Shown here: piece by piece, positions 43,459 through 52,229 of the stretch
Numbering within the stretch: the first letter of the stretch is position 1
Layout of the letters: each line of letters starts with the position of its first letter
Source of the DNA: Xanthomarina sp035306605
Lineage (GTDB): Bacteria > Bacteroidota > Bacteroidia > Flavobacteriales > Flavobacteriaceae
Length of the DNA stretch: 64,000 nucleotides
Assembly: GCA_035306605.1 (NCBI GenBank)
Contig: DATGNR010000010.1
Direction: 5' to 3' (one strand)
Translations under genes and position numbers: made by a program
Notes under the pieces: model-generated
The model's input: only the letters and a program-made list of their open reading frames with translations
Told to the model about the DNA's origin: nothing
The model's database searches: none

Positions 43459-43735
43459 TTAGTTTCCAGTTAATTTATGGTATTCAAATTCTAATGTAGT
43501 CATGTCTGTATCGCTTATGGAAAGGTGTTTAAAAATCTGTTCACGAATATAATCCAATTGACGTAGCTCTATGACTGTGCTAAAATCTGCAATGATTGTT
43601 TGCTTCGGTGTTTCATTAATCCAAATTCTGAGTCTCCTTCCATAAATATGTTTATTAATATTTTTTAAGGAAAAAAATGCTTTTGGTATTAAATGATAAA
43701 AACTTCGTGTTGTTCATTTAAGTCGTTCCACTTAA
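43459..43735 (-). pseudogene. Possible decayed coding remnant
   Basis: Read on the minus strand this is open for about 90 codons, ending in TAA at 43459-43461. The peptide-like sequence looks protein-coding (GRRLRIWINETPKQTI, LRQLDYIREQIFKHLSISD) but has no ATG, GTG or TTG start and is preceded by an in-frame TGA. It may be the 3' remnant of a gene or an annotation-resistant small gene. I recognise no family. The remaining 43333-44198 region is AT-rich; it holds an imperfect inverted repeat around GTGAAAC/GTTTCAC (43984-44031). Confidence 0.3.
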
Positions 43736-44198
43736 TTTCAAAGATAACAAAAAATGAAAGCGATAATTCTTGGCTTGACCTTGTTTTTGATAAATTATGA
43801 GTAAATACTCACAGATATGTTATTTGTCTATAAACAATATATAAATTATTGAAATATTTAAGGTGGTGAAATTTGTTGATTTATAGTGCTTTAAGGCTTT
43901 GGCTTGGGGTCTATTATAGAAAAATTTGGAAAAAGTGTTTATTTATGTTATAATGTCACTTGTAAAATTTAAAAAGCCACATGTGAAACTCCGTACTTCA
44001 GTTAACCTGAAATCTAAATGTTTCACTTATTTTACATGTTTCATACATTTTTCCTCAAATCACTAGAGGTAATTATCACTGATGTTTTTTCAGTAATTTA
44101 TAGAAAGGCCAAAGTGGTTCAATTCTAAATTTTCGACCCTTATTTTCTCTATAGGAAGAATGGGGTCGCTTTTTATTTTAAAATAAATCAATTAGTAT

Positions 44199-45872
44199 AT
44201 GTCAATTAGAGTTACTAGAAAAGAAAGTGCTTCCAAATTCCTTGGGCTTGTAGTAAATAAGACGGTATTTTTTTCTGCGATTTCCGTTGTAATTTTTAGC
44301 ATTGGATTTACCCTAATTTTTGAAGAACAAGCCGATTATTATTTTGGATTGGCGCAAACTGCTGTGTCGGCTCATGGAGGATAGATTTACACCTTGGCAG
44401 TAAATTTATTCATCGTTTTTTGCTTGTATATGGCCTTTGGCAAATTTGGGAAAATCCGAATAGGAGGCAGTGAGGCAAAACCAGAATTTAGTTTATGGGC
44501 TTGGTTTGCAATGTTATTTAGTGCAGGAATTGGGAATGGATTGGTGCTTTTTAGTATAGCTGATCCTGTTCGAGATTATTTAAACCCGCCGCGTTTGGCT
44601 GGAGAGGCGCCTGCATTAATTGCACAAGAAGCTATTAATTTTTCATTTTTACATCACGGAATTCACGGATGGGCTATTTATTCCGTAGTCGGGCTTTCAT
44701 TAGCTTACTTTACTTTTAATAGAAAGATGCCACTCACCTTACGATCTGCTTTTTATCCACTTTTAGGAAATAGAATCCACGGATGGATGGGAGATCTTAT
44801 CGATATCATGGCGGTAATAACAACACTCTTTGGATTGGCAACTACCATAGGTTTTGGAGTGGGACAGATTAATTCAGGACTTACACATGTTTTTGGTGTT
44901 CCGAGTTCATTGTTCTATCAGGTGCTAATAATTCTTGGGGTGACATTGGCCGCAACAATATCTGCTTTTAGTGGAGTAAATAAAGGGGTTCAAATGTTGA
45001 GTAAATTGAATGTAAGGGTTGCATCAGCAATTTTTATTTTAGTCTTAATATTAGGTCCAACAACATTTATCTTTAAATCGTATATCCAGAATCTGGGGAG
45101 TTATTTGGTGCATTTTATAGATATGTCTACTTGGACAGAATCTTTACAAGGTACCGATTGGCAGAAAACACGAACTATTATGTATTGGGGATGGTGGATT
45201 TCTTGGTCGCCTTTTGTTGGAACATTTATTGCCCGAATTTCAAGAGGACGAACTATTAAAGAGTTTATTCTTTGTGTATTAATTCTACCTGCATTAGTGA
45301 CTTTTTTATGGTTTAGTGCATTTGGCGGAACTACTATGCGTGATATCCTTCTTGGTGATACAGCTATGATTGTTGCTGTAAACGAAAACATTTCCACAGC
45401 ACTTTATGTGTTTTTTGATAAATTCCCATTAGCCATACTTTTAAAATCGTTGGGAGTAATTCTTATTTGTAGTTTTATAATTACATCAGCAGATTCAGGA
45501 GCATTGGTTGTGGATAGTATTACTTCAGGAGGAAAATTAAAAACGCCTGCCTTTCAACGGGTAATTTGGGCAGTAGCAACTGGATTGATTGCGGCTGTAC
45601 TGATGTATGGTGGAGGTTTAAATGCTTTACAAACGGTAGTAACAATTTCAGGTTTGCCTTTTGCTATTCTGTTGGTAATGATGTGTTTCTCGCTATATCG
45701 AGGAGTAAACGAGGATTATCAAAAAGCAGAGCGAAAAGAAAAACTCTTGGAAAGACAAACCTATCGTAAAAACATCCTGCAATTGGTAAACGAGGAACGA
45801 GAAGAGAAGAATTTGAAAAAAATCGAACCAGAATCAAAACCTGGGAAGAAAACAATTACAACCGATTTGTAG
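44199..45872 (+). pseudogene. BCCT-family compatible-solute transporter interrupted by an in-frame amber codon
   Basis: The frame from ATG 44199 to the stop at 45872 would encode 557 residues of a betaine/choline/carnitine transporter. Codon 62 (44382-44384) is TAG. Before it: KFLGLVVNKTVFFSAISVVIFSIGFTLIF (TM1) and AQTAVSAHGG. After it, in the same frame: IYTLAVNLFIVFCLYMAFGKFGKIRIGG. Family members commonly have Trp here, so TGG to TAG is the likely change. The later BCCT signature is intact (DWQKTRTIMYWGWWISWSPF, VGTFIARISRGRT). A second initiation at TTG 44394 after GGAGGA (44376-44381) could give a TM1-less protein. Sequencing error is also possible. A Usp gene follows 43 nt later. Confidence 0.85.
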
Positions 45873-45915
45873 ATAGTGTTTAGATATATCGATGAAAATA
45901 TTTTAAGTTTAAAAG

Positions 45916-46794
45916 ATGATTAAAAAAATAAATTTAGAAAATGAATTAAGACTGATGGTAGCAATGGACCTTACGGCAATGGATTCCATTTTGTTAAAGT
46001 ACGTCAGTTTTCTATGTCAGGTGTGGAATATTGAACACCTATATTTTGCACACAACATTAAACAGTATAAGTTGTATGATTTATATGACGAGTTTCTTGA
46101 AGAAGGAATAACTGTTGAAGATATAGTTGAAAGAGGCTTGCAAAAGACCGTTGATAAGTACTACACAGCTTCAGTTCCACACACTGTGTTAATTACTTCT
46201 GATGACTATACCGAAAGTATCCTTAGTCATCTGGCTAAAGAGTATAAGATTGATATTATGGTAGTCGGAAATAAGGACGAGTTACAAGGAACGGGAGCCT
46301 TAAATCAAAAACTTGTAAGAATGCTAGATGCTAACCTGTTATTGGTTCCTGAAGAAGCCAGTCACGAAATGCAAAATGTATTGGTTCCAACCGATTTTAG
46401 TTCGGCTTCTGCAAGTTGTTTTAAAGTAGCGCAAAGTCTAGTTGAACGTTCAAAAGGAAAAATTGAAGCCTTACATGTCTATAACATTCCTTCTTTTTTC
46501 TTTCCTTATATAAATACTGAAAAAGCCATTGATAAGACCAAGCTTCACTTAAAGGAGAAGGTAAAGCAATTCAGAAAAAAGCAAAAGCTATCTGAAGAGA
46601 TTCCGTTTAGATATATTGATAGAGGAGATGTGTCTGTTGTTGAAGCTATTGAGCTCCATGCGGAGAAAGGTCATTTTGATGTAATTGTGGTTTCAGCTAG
46701 AGGTGGAAATAATATCACGAAATTGTTTGTAGGAAGTGTTACTAACGATTTATTAATAAGAAACAGAAAAATGCCATTATTGGTGATTCGTTAA
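45916..46794 (+). CDS. Universal stress protein, tandem two-domain form
   Basis: This 292-residue cytoplasmic protein has two Usp folds (about 10-145 and 150-292). Domain 1 ends in DIMVVGNKDELQGTGALNQKLVRMLDANLLLVPE. Domain 2 begins QNVLVPTDFSSASASCFKVAQSL and ends VIVVSARGGNNITKLFVGSVTNDLLIRNRKMPLLVIR, where a near-consensus G-rich nucleotide loop is visible. It follows the BCCT transporter gene by 43 nt on the same strand, a pairing seen for transporter-associated Usp proteins that sense nucleotide levels. Confidence 0.87.
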   Translation: MIKKINLENELRLMVAMDLTAMDSILLKYVSFLCQVWNIEHLYFAHNIKQYKLYDLYDEFLEEGITVEDIVERGLQKTVDKYYTASVPHTVLITSDDYTESILSHLAKEYKIDIMVVGNKDELQGTGALNQKLVRMLDANLLLVPEEASHEMQNVLVPTDFSSASASCFKVAQSLVERSKGKIEALHVYNIPSFFFPYINTEKAIDKTKLHLKEKVKQFRKKQKLSEEIPFRYIDRGDVSVVEAIELHAEKGHFDVIVVSARGGNNITKLFVGSVTNDLLIRNRKMPLLVIR

Positions 46795-46904
46795 GAAAAC
46801 TTTATTTTAAATACATGCACAGTCGAGAATTCAAGTTTACTAACTACTAAAAAAATCTAGACTGTGCTCAGTTTGATAATTATAGTCACTTTCACTTATA
46901 AAAA

Positions 46905-47084
46905 TCACTTGTCTTTCGAGTTGATTCCAAATTTTTTTTGAGCAAATTGCCCTAAATAGTAAGCAATTAAAATTGGTATTAAAGAAAATGCAATGTACTT
47001 TTCTAACAAACCATACTCGTTCATAACTACAAGTATTATTGTTGCACATATTATAAAAAAGACATCAAAAGAGGATTTTTTCAT
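46905..47084 (-). CDS. Small membrane protein, 59 residues
   Basis: ATG (47082-47084) opens a 59-codon frame ending in TGA (46905-46907). The product has two TM helices (about 8-21, FFIICATIILVVMN; about 30-45, IAFSLIPILIAYYLG) and a basic C-terminal tail (KKFGINSKDK). The composition and clean topology favour a real gene over the alternative cysteine-rich frame on the same strand. No family was recognised. Confidence 0.5.
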   Translation of the reverse strand: MKKSSFDVFFIICATIILVVMNEYGLLEKYIAFSLIPILIAYYLGQFAQKKFGINSKDK

Positions 47085-47289
47085 TTCTCACATTTTTTTT
47101 ATTAGGTATGTTACCCGTCAATTAAATTAGACTGATGATATTCATTTGTAAAATTATATTATTTGTTTAATTGAAGCAAATAAGGAGTGTTTCCAAAAAC
47201 TCGAAATTCTTTTCAAGGTAAATAGACTTAACTTTTGCTTGGTATTAATAGACTTTGCTTTTGGTCTGAAACATTTGTATATTCTAATT

Positions 47290-48444
47290 ATGATAAAAAA
47301 AATCGAAACGGAGCGAATTCCTATAAAATTGTGGTTGGATGATCTTGAAGAAGGAGCTTTACAACAAGCAAAGGATTTGGCTAATTTGGAAATAGCGTTT
47401 AAACATATTGCTATTATGCCTGATTCTCATCAGGGATATGGGATGCCTATTGGTGGAATTTTAACTACAAAAGATGCTGTTGTTCCAAATGCCGTTGGTG
47501 TGGATATTGGTTGCGGCATGTGTTCATTACGAACAAATTTGAAGGAAATTGATATAGATGGTTTAAAGAAAGTAATAGCAGGAATCCGAGAAACAGTACC
47601 TGTTGGATTTAATCATCATAAGGAAAAACAAGATGATAAGTGGATGCCTTTAACTGAAGAACATTTACCGATTGTTGCCAAAGAATATGAAAAAGGAAGA
47701 TACCAAGTTGGTACTTTGGGTGGTGGAAATCATTTTATTGAAATCCAAAAAGGTTCCGATGGTTATATTTGGATTATGGTACATTCGGGTTCTCGAAATA
47801 TAGGGTACACAGTAGCCAATTATTATCACAAAAAAGCTGTTGAAGAAACTAAAAAGAGAGGCGATAAAGTTCCAAAGGACTTGTCTTATTTCGTTAAAGG
47901 TACGGAGGGCTACGATAATTATTTTAAGGAAATGAATTATTGTATTGATTTTGCTTTACAAAACCGTAAACTTATGATGGAGCGGGTTAAGGATGTAATT
48001 GTTAAATCAATTTCGGACGTCGAGTTTTCAAACTTTATTAATAAACCCCATAATTTTGCTGCATGGGAAACGCATTTTGGAGAGGAGTTGATAGTTCATA
48101 GAAAAGGTGCTACTCGTGCCGAAAAAGGTGAGTGGGGTATGATTCCGGGTTCGCAAGGTGCTAATTCTTACTTGGTGCAAGGAAAGGGAAACCCAATGTC
48201 TTTTAACTCCTGTTCTCATGGAGCAGGGCGTGTTATGAGTCGAGCAGAAGCCAGAAAAACCTTAGATCTTAAAAAGGAGGTTGCTCAGTTAAAAAAAATG
48301 GGGGTGCTCCATGCACTTCGCCATAAAAAAGACTTAGATGAGGCGCCGAGTTCGTATAAAAATATTAAGAAGGTTATGGCATTGCAAGAAGATTTAGTGG
48401 AAATAAAAGTAGAGTTAATGCCTTTAGCAGTTGTAAAGGCTTAA
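47290..48444 (+). CDS. rtcB: RtcB-family RNA ligase
   Basis: This 384-residue Mn2+/GTP-dependent enzyme joins 2',3'-cyclic phosphate or 3'-phosphate ends to 5'-OH RNA ends. Motifs: MPDSHQGYGMPIGGIL, VGVDIGCGMCSLRT (metal-binding Asp and Cys), TLGGGNHFIEIQK, MVHSGSRNIG, and SFNSCSHGAGRVMSR near the guanylated His. It is shorter than E. coli RtcB (408). The start is ATG 47290; the frame extends upstream to TTG 47239 but lacks family similarity there. No rtcA or rtcR neighbour is present. Confidence 0.92.
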   Translation: MIKKIETERIPIKLWLDDLEEGALQQAKDLANLEIAFKHIAIMPDSHQGYGMPIGGILTTKDAVVPNAVGVDIGCGMCSLRTNLKEIDIDGLKKVIAGIRETVPVGFNHHKEKQDDKWMPLTEEHLPIVAKEYEKGRYQVGTLGGGNHFIEIQKGSDGYIWIMVHSGSRNIGYTVANYYHKKAVEETKKRGDKVPKDLSYFVKGTEGYDNYFKEMNYCIDFALQNRKLMMERVKDVIVKSISDVEFSNFINKPHNFAAWETHFGEELIVHRKGATRAEKGEWGMIPGSQGANSYLVQGKGNPMSFNSCSHGAGRVMSRAEARKTLDLKKEVAQLKKMGVLHALRHKKDLDEAPSSYKNIKKVMALQEDLVEIKVELMPLAVVKA

Positions 48445-48466
48445 ATTATTTTATTTACTTTAAATA

Positions 48467-49645
48467 CTAAACTTCCTGTATAGTTTCTTTTTGCTTTTTA
48501 CCGTAAAAGTGAATTTTCAATTGTAGTAATACTACCATAAGTGTAAAGGCAACAACAGTAATAAGTGTTAGCATTCCTATTTCCGATTTAATGGAGGCTA
48601 AATCACCTCCGTAAAAACCAATTTTTCTAAACCCATTTAAAAACTGGGTTAATGGAATAAATTGTGCAATATTCGTAATGACTGTTGGTATTGCTATAGT
48701 AGGCCAAGTAAATCCACTTAATACAAACGCAGGTGTGGAAATTACCATTAAAAGTTCGGTAGCTTTTAGCTGACTTGGGATAGCTATTGAAAACAGCATA
48801 CCAATACACATTGAAGCAAAAGTTAACAGGGTAACCAAAACAAACATAGGGAAGTTGAAAACACTAACATCAATTTTAAAATATGGAAAAAACAAACTAA
48901 CCAACAACCACATTACAGGTAGCATTAATAAAAAAGGAGTGGCTTTTAAAGCAATGTGGTATAAGGATGATTTACTTTCTTTAACTAAATTTCCAAAATA
49001 ACCATCTTCAAAATCTCGGGAGAAAACCAAGGCCATTGCCAAGAATATGATTTGCTGCATAATTCCAGCTAATAAGCCAGGTAGCATAAAAGTTACGTAG
49101 TTTCCTGTGGAATTATAGAGTTTGTTAAAGTTGATTTTAAAACTTTCGAAGGAGCTTAAAGCTTGAGCAGGATGCATTCCTTGTTTTTTAAGACCTTCAA
49201 TTTCAATTCCGGCATTAAGTGTCATTAAAACAGATTGAATGTTTTTACTTGCGGTATTGGCGTTTAATATGTTTGCCATATTCAAGTCTACTCTTACTTC
49301 TGGATGCCTTTTTTGAAATATATCAGCTTCAAAATTTGCAGGCAGTGTTACAACTGCAGAGTATTGTTGTTTAGGCATTTCTTCTATAATGTTCCCGGCC
49401 GAAAATCGTACGTCCGTTACAAATAATCCTTCGTTGTCATTAAAAGCATCTATAATTTTATCGGTAGTAGGGCTCTTATCTTGATCGATTATAACGATTG
49501 GCAAGTCAACAACTTTTGCTTGCTGATACACATATCCAAATAAAAATCCATACAAAATTGGCGCACCAAAAAATATGGCAAGAAGCACATTATTTGAAAA
49601 TATACGCTTGAATTCTATTAGAATTAAATTTTTAAACTTTTTCAT
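48467..49645 (-). CDS. ABC-2 type transporter permease (YbhS/YhhJ-like)
   Basis: This 392-residue permease has TM1 (about 19-37), a large periplasmic domain (about 45-175; VDLPIVIIDQDKSPTTDKIIDAFNDNEGL) and five TM helices after residue 180 (GNYVTFMLPGLLAGIMQQIIFLA; FVLSGFTWPTIAIP; ITQFIPLTQFLNGFRKIGF). The layout is that of drug/lipid efflux ABC-2 permeases. It is the last gene of the tolC-hlyD-permease run, 47 nt after the HlyD gene. No ATP-binding subunit is encoded in the cluster. Confidence 0.88.
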   Translation of the reverse strand: MKKFKNLILIEFKRIFSNNVLLAIFFGAPILYGFLFGYVYQQAKVVDLPIVIIDQDKSPTTDKIIDAFNDNEGLFVTDVRFSAGNIIEEMPKQQYSAVVTLPANFEADIFQKRHPEVRVDLNMANILNANTASKNIQSVLMTLNAGIEIEGLKKQGMHPAQALSSFESFKINFNKLYNSTGNYVTFMLPGLLAGIMQQIIFLAMALVFSRDFEDGYFGNLVKESKSSLYHIALKATPFLLMLPVMWLLVSLFFPYFKIDVSVFNFPMFVLVTLLTFASMCIGMLFSIAIPSQLKATELLMVISTPAFVLSGFTWPTIAIPTVITNIAQFIPLTQFLNGFRKIGFYGGDLASIKSEIGMLTLITVVAFTLMVVLLQLKIHFYGKKQKETIQEV

Positions 49646-49691
49646 TTTTTATGTTGTATAAAGCTCGTTACACCTCGAATTATCTAATATT

Positions 49692-50654
49692 CTATTCTTT
49701 AATTAAAACAGTTGCATTTAAATAGAATGTCATATCCTCAACCTTACTTGTAGGTACTATTTTTAGTTCATAAATAGATTCATCTAAACCATATAAAGGT
49801 GCTGTACTAGTAATGTCTGCATATTGAGCTAGTTGGTTTATTGCAATAATTTTGGCTTGTATTTCCTCTTTAGTATATGGGTTTTCTACAACCAAACTTT
49901 GACCAGGTTTATAATTATAGATTTTCGATTCAGGAATGGTAAATCTGAAATAAACACTACTTTTTTTATAACCATTAAATAATGAATAACCAGGAGTCAA
50001 TAATTCCCCAACTTCTAAACTGATGGTTTCAATTGACATATCGGCTGGTGCAATAAGATATTTTTCATTTGAAGCAGAAGCTACTTCTTCTTTAGCACCT
50101 AAAGCACGATCTAACTGACCTTTGGCTTGTTCGATTTGTTCAGCTCTAGCTCCTTTTCGTATTTCTGTACGTTTGGCTTCTAAAGCGTCCACTTGAGCTT
50201 GTGCCATAGAGAGTTTCATTTTTACCTCGTCAAATTGTTGCTTGCTTACCAAGGAATCTTTAAACATGTTTTCTAATCGATTATATGATTCTTGAGCAAA
50301 CTCCAATTGTGCTTTTCCCGAATTTAATTGTTGATCAATTTGGTCTAATTGTTCTGAGGTAGCACCGCTATAGGCTAAGTTTAATTGTCCTTTTGCTGAG
50401 GTTATGGCACCTTCAGCTTGCATCATTTTTGCGCTAACTTCAGGGATGTCTATATATGCAAGTGTATCACCTTTCTTAACTTCTTGCCCTTCGGTAACAT
50501 ATATTTCTGAAACTCTCCCACCTAGCTTACTGCTAAGTGCAATGGTTTCAAATTTCACTTTTCCTCTTTCTGAAGTAATCTTTTTATCGTTGCTGCAAGA
50601 ATTTAAACTCAATAAGGTAACAAGTGCGAGTATAAGAGTTTTGGTTGAATTCAT
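49692..50654 (-). CDS. HlyD-family periplasmic adaptor lipoprotein
   Basis: This 320-residue membrane fusion protein has a lipobox LNSC (C20). The half-motif lipoyl segment is VSEIYVTEGQEVKKGDTLAYIDIPE (about 49-73). A long coiled-coil hairpin follows (about 80-185), then the second lipoyl half (ETISLEVGELLTPGYSLF) and a beta-barrel domain. It bridges an inner-membrane pump and a TolC channel. It lies 24 nt after tolC on the same strand. Confidence 0.9.
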   Translation of the reverse strand: MNSTKTLILALVTLLSLNSCSNDKKITSERGKVKFETIALSSKLGGRVSEIYVTEGQEVKKGDTLAYIDIPEVSAKMMQAEGAITSAKGQLNLAYSGATSEQLDQIDQQLNSGKAQLEFAQESYNRLENMFKDSLVSKQQFDEVKMKLSMAQAQVDALEAKRTEIRKGARAEQIEQAKGQLDRALGAKEEVASASNEKYLIAPADMSIETISLEVGELLTPGYSLFNGYKKSSVYFRFTIPESKIYNYKPGQSLVVENPYTKEEIQAKIIAINQLAQYADITSTAPLYGLDESIYELKIVPTSKVEDMTFYLNATVLIKE

Positions 50655-50678
50655 TTTATGATTTTTTTTAGAGTACTT

Positions 50679-52061
50679 TTAATATTTTAATGTTCCTTTA
50701 GCATGAAGCAATTCCGTTACAGCTCTGCGCTGCTCGAAAAATGATTCTTGTAGTTTGAAGTTTGCTTTTTCTAAATCGGTTAATGCATCTAATACATCAT
50801 TTATCGAGGCTAAATCGTTTTTATATTGTTTATTGATCATCTCGTAAGTTTCAGTGGCTAGCTCAACTTCTTTTTTGGCGATTATTGAAGACTGTAAAGA
50901 AGATAGGTAGGATTGCTCTGCTTTTACTATACTTAAGTCTATCATTTCCTCGGCTTCTTCAATTCTCTCTCTATAGATTTGACTTTCCAATTGAGATTTT
51001 TTAGCTTTTAAATGTGATTGATTTCCGTCGAAAACATTCCACTTCACACCAACACCAACATACCATTTCGGGTCTAGTAATGAGAGGTAATCTTCTATAA
51101 ATTCATAATGGCCTTTTAAAGCAATCTTTGGAATAAAATGACTTTTTTCCATTTTCGATTTATAGATTGTTGCCTGTTCAGCCTCCTCCAAAGCCTTTAT
51201 TTCATTTCTCTTTTCTGTAGTTGAAGAGTTATTCAAATCTAAAGATTCTAGTTGAGGTTTCAATTCTTTTAGTAGGCTTCGATCTTCTCCTGTAAGTTGA
51301 TGAAGCACCTCAATTAGTAAGGCTTTGTTGTGTTCAAAACTTAATTTTTTACCTTCTAATTGTTGTTGAGCCAATTCGATTTTTTTTCGACCTATAGGCG
51401 TGGCTAGACCATTTTCAATAGCTTTTTTTACAAAATGTTCCTGTTCGTTAAGATATTTTTCCGAGGTAGTTAATACTTTTTCTGAAGCATAAACTAAACC
51501 GAGTCTATCATAAGTTTCAATAACTTTTAATGCAATCTTATCTTCCTCAGCCATTCCCAGGTAGTTCAGTGAAGATTCTTTATGCTTACTTGCCTTTATA
51601 GCGTTGCTGGCTTCGAGTCCGCTAAAAAGAACCCAATCCATATCTAAAGACGTTTTTAATATATTTTTGTCTTGCAAATTTGGAGTTTCTTTTAGTGGAA
51701 TTCCATCAGGAAATGGTGCATTAAATGGAATTCCGACCGCTTCTTTTATTACCAGTTTTTGAGTAGCTACTAATAGGTTTTGTGTGTCTTCATCAAAAGT
51801 TAAATCGTCATTCAAACGCGTGTAACTTCCGTTGAGTGAGATTTTAGGAATAAAAACTGATTTTGCTAATTGTTGATCTAGTTTTGCCTGTTCGGCTTCA
51901 ATTGAATTAATTTTCAGTTTTTGACTCTTGTTAAGTCCTTTAATAATTAAGTCCTTTAGCTCTGGATCTAATTGTTGTGCATAATTTTCGATTGGAAAAA
52001 GCCCAACAATACCGATAAACAAAATATAGAAAAAGCTTTTTTTAATTTGCATTAGTAACAT
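50679..52061 (-). CDS. TolC-family outer membrane efflux channel
   Basis: The protein (about 460 residues) has a signal peptide (ending ENYAQQ) and two TolC repeats of long helices plus two beta-strands each (SVFIPKISLNGSYTRLNDD; FIPKIALKGHYEFIEDYLSLLDPKWYVGVGVKWNVFDG). The start was set at ATG 52059-52061; ATG 52050-52052 is an alternative. A longer TTG start (52082) lies inside the -7 box and is excluded. It is the first gene of the efflux operon, below a Crp/Fnr-type palindrome. Confidence 0.9.
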   Translation of the reverse strand: MLLMQIKKSFFYILFIGIVGLFPIENYAQQLDPELKDLIIKGLNKSQKLKINSIEAEQAKLDQQLAKSVFIPKISLNGSYTRLNDDLTFDEDTQNLLVATQKLVIKEAVGIPFNAPFPDGIPLKETPNLQDKNILKTSLDMDWVLFSGLEASNAIKASKHKESSLNYLGMAEEDKIALKVIETYDRLGLVYASEKVLTTSEKYLNEQEHFVKKAIENGLATPIGRKKIELAQQQLEGKKLSFEHNKALLIEVLHQLTGEDRSLLKELKPQLESLDLNNSSTTEKRNEIKALEEAEQATIYKSKMEKSHFIPKIALKGHYEFIEDYLSLLDPKWYVGVGVKWNVFDGNQSHLKAKKSQLESQIYRERIEEAEEMIDLSIVKAEQSYLSSLQSSIIAKKEVELATETYEMINKQYKNDLASINDVLDALTDLEKANFKLQESFFEQRRAVTELLHAKGTLKY

Positions 52062-52079
52062 TTTTTTAAAATTACAATG

Positions 52080-52087
52080 CAAAGTTA
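52080..52087 (-). promoter_or_regulatory. -7 box of the efflux operon
   Basis: The minus strand reads TAACTTTG (TAnnTTTG). The predicted start is near 52075, about 14 nt before the tolC ATG. No -33 TTTG lies at the usual distance; the palindrome at 52108-52125 occupies that region, as expected of an activator-dependent promoter. Confidence 0.5.
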
Positions 52088-52107
52088 ATACAAATTAAAG
52101 TTGTTCC

Positions 52108-52125
52108 TTTTGACCTAAGTCAAAA
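52108..52125. promoter_or_regulatory. FNR-like operator of the efflux operon
   Basis: TTTTGAC-CTAA-GTCAAAA: perfect 7-bp arms with a 4-bp spacer. The core TTGACnnnnGTCAA differs from the FNR consensus TTGATnnnnATCAA by one base per arm. Its centre (52116.5) is about 41.5 bp upstream of the predicted start, the classic class II activation position. The adjacent regulator gene keeps the ExxSR recognition motif. Confidence 0.65.
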
Positions 52126-52229
52126 ACACTAAGGTATTTAGATTCATGAAAATTAGTTCCAGGGTTCTAACAAATATTATAGTTGAAGTTGATTTTAGGA
52201 ATAATTATTATGTTGAAATTCTATGGGTG

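Noticed and set aside
46840..47049. Minus-strand 69-codon cysteine-rich frame
   Set aside because: The overlapping 59-codon frame (46905-47084) has a clear two-TM profile and a better start; the cysteine-rich product has no sensible structure.
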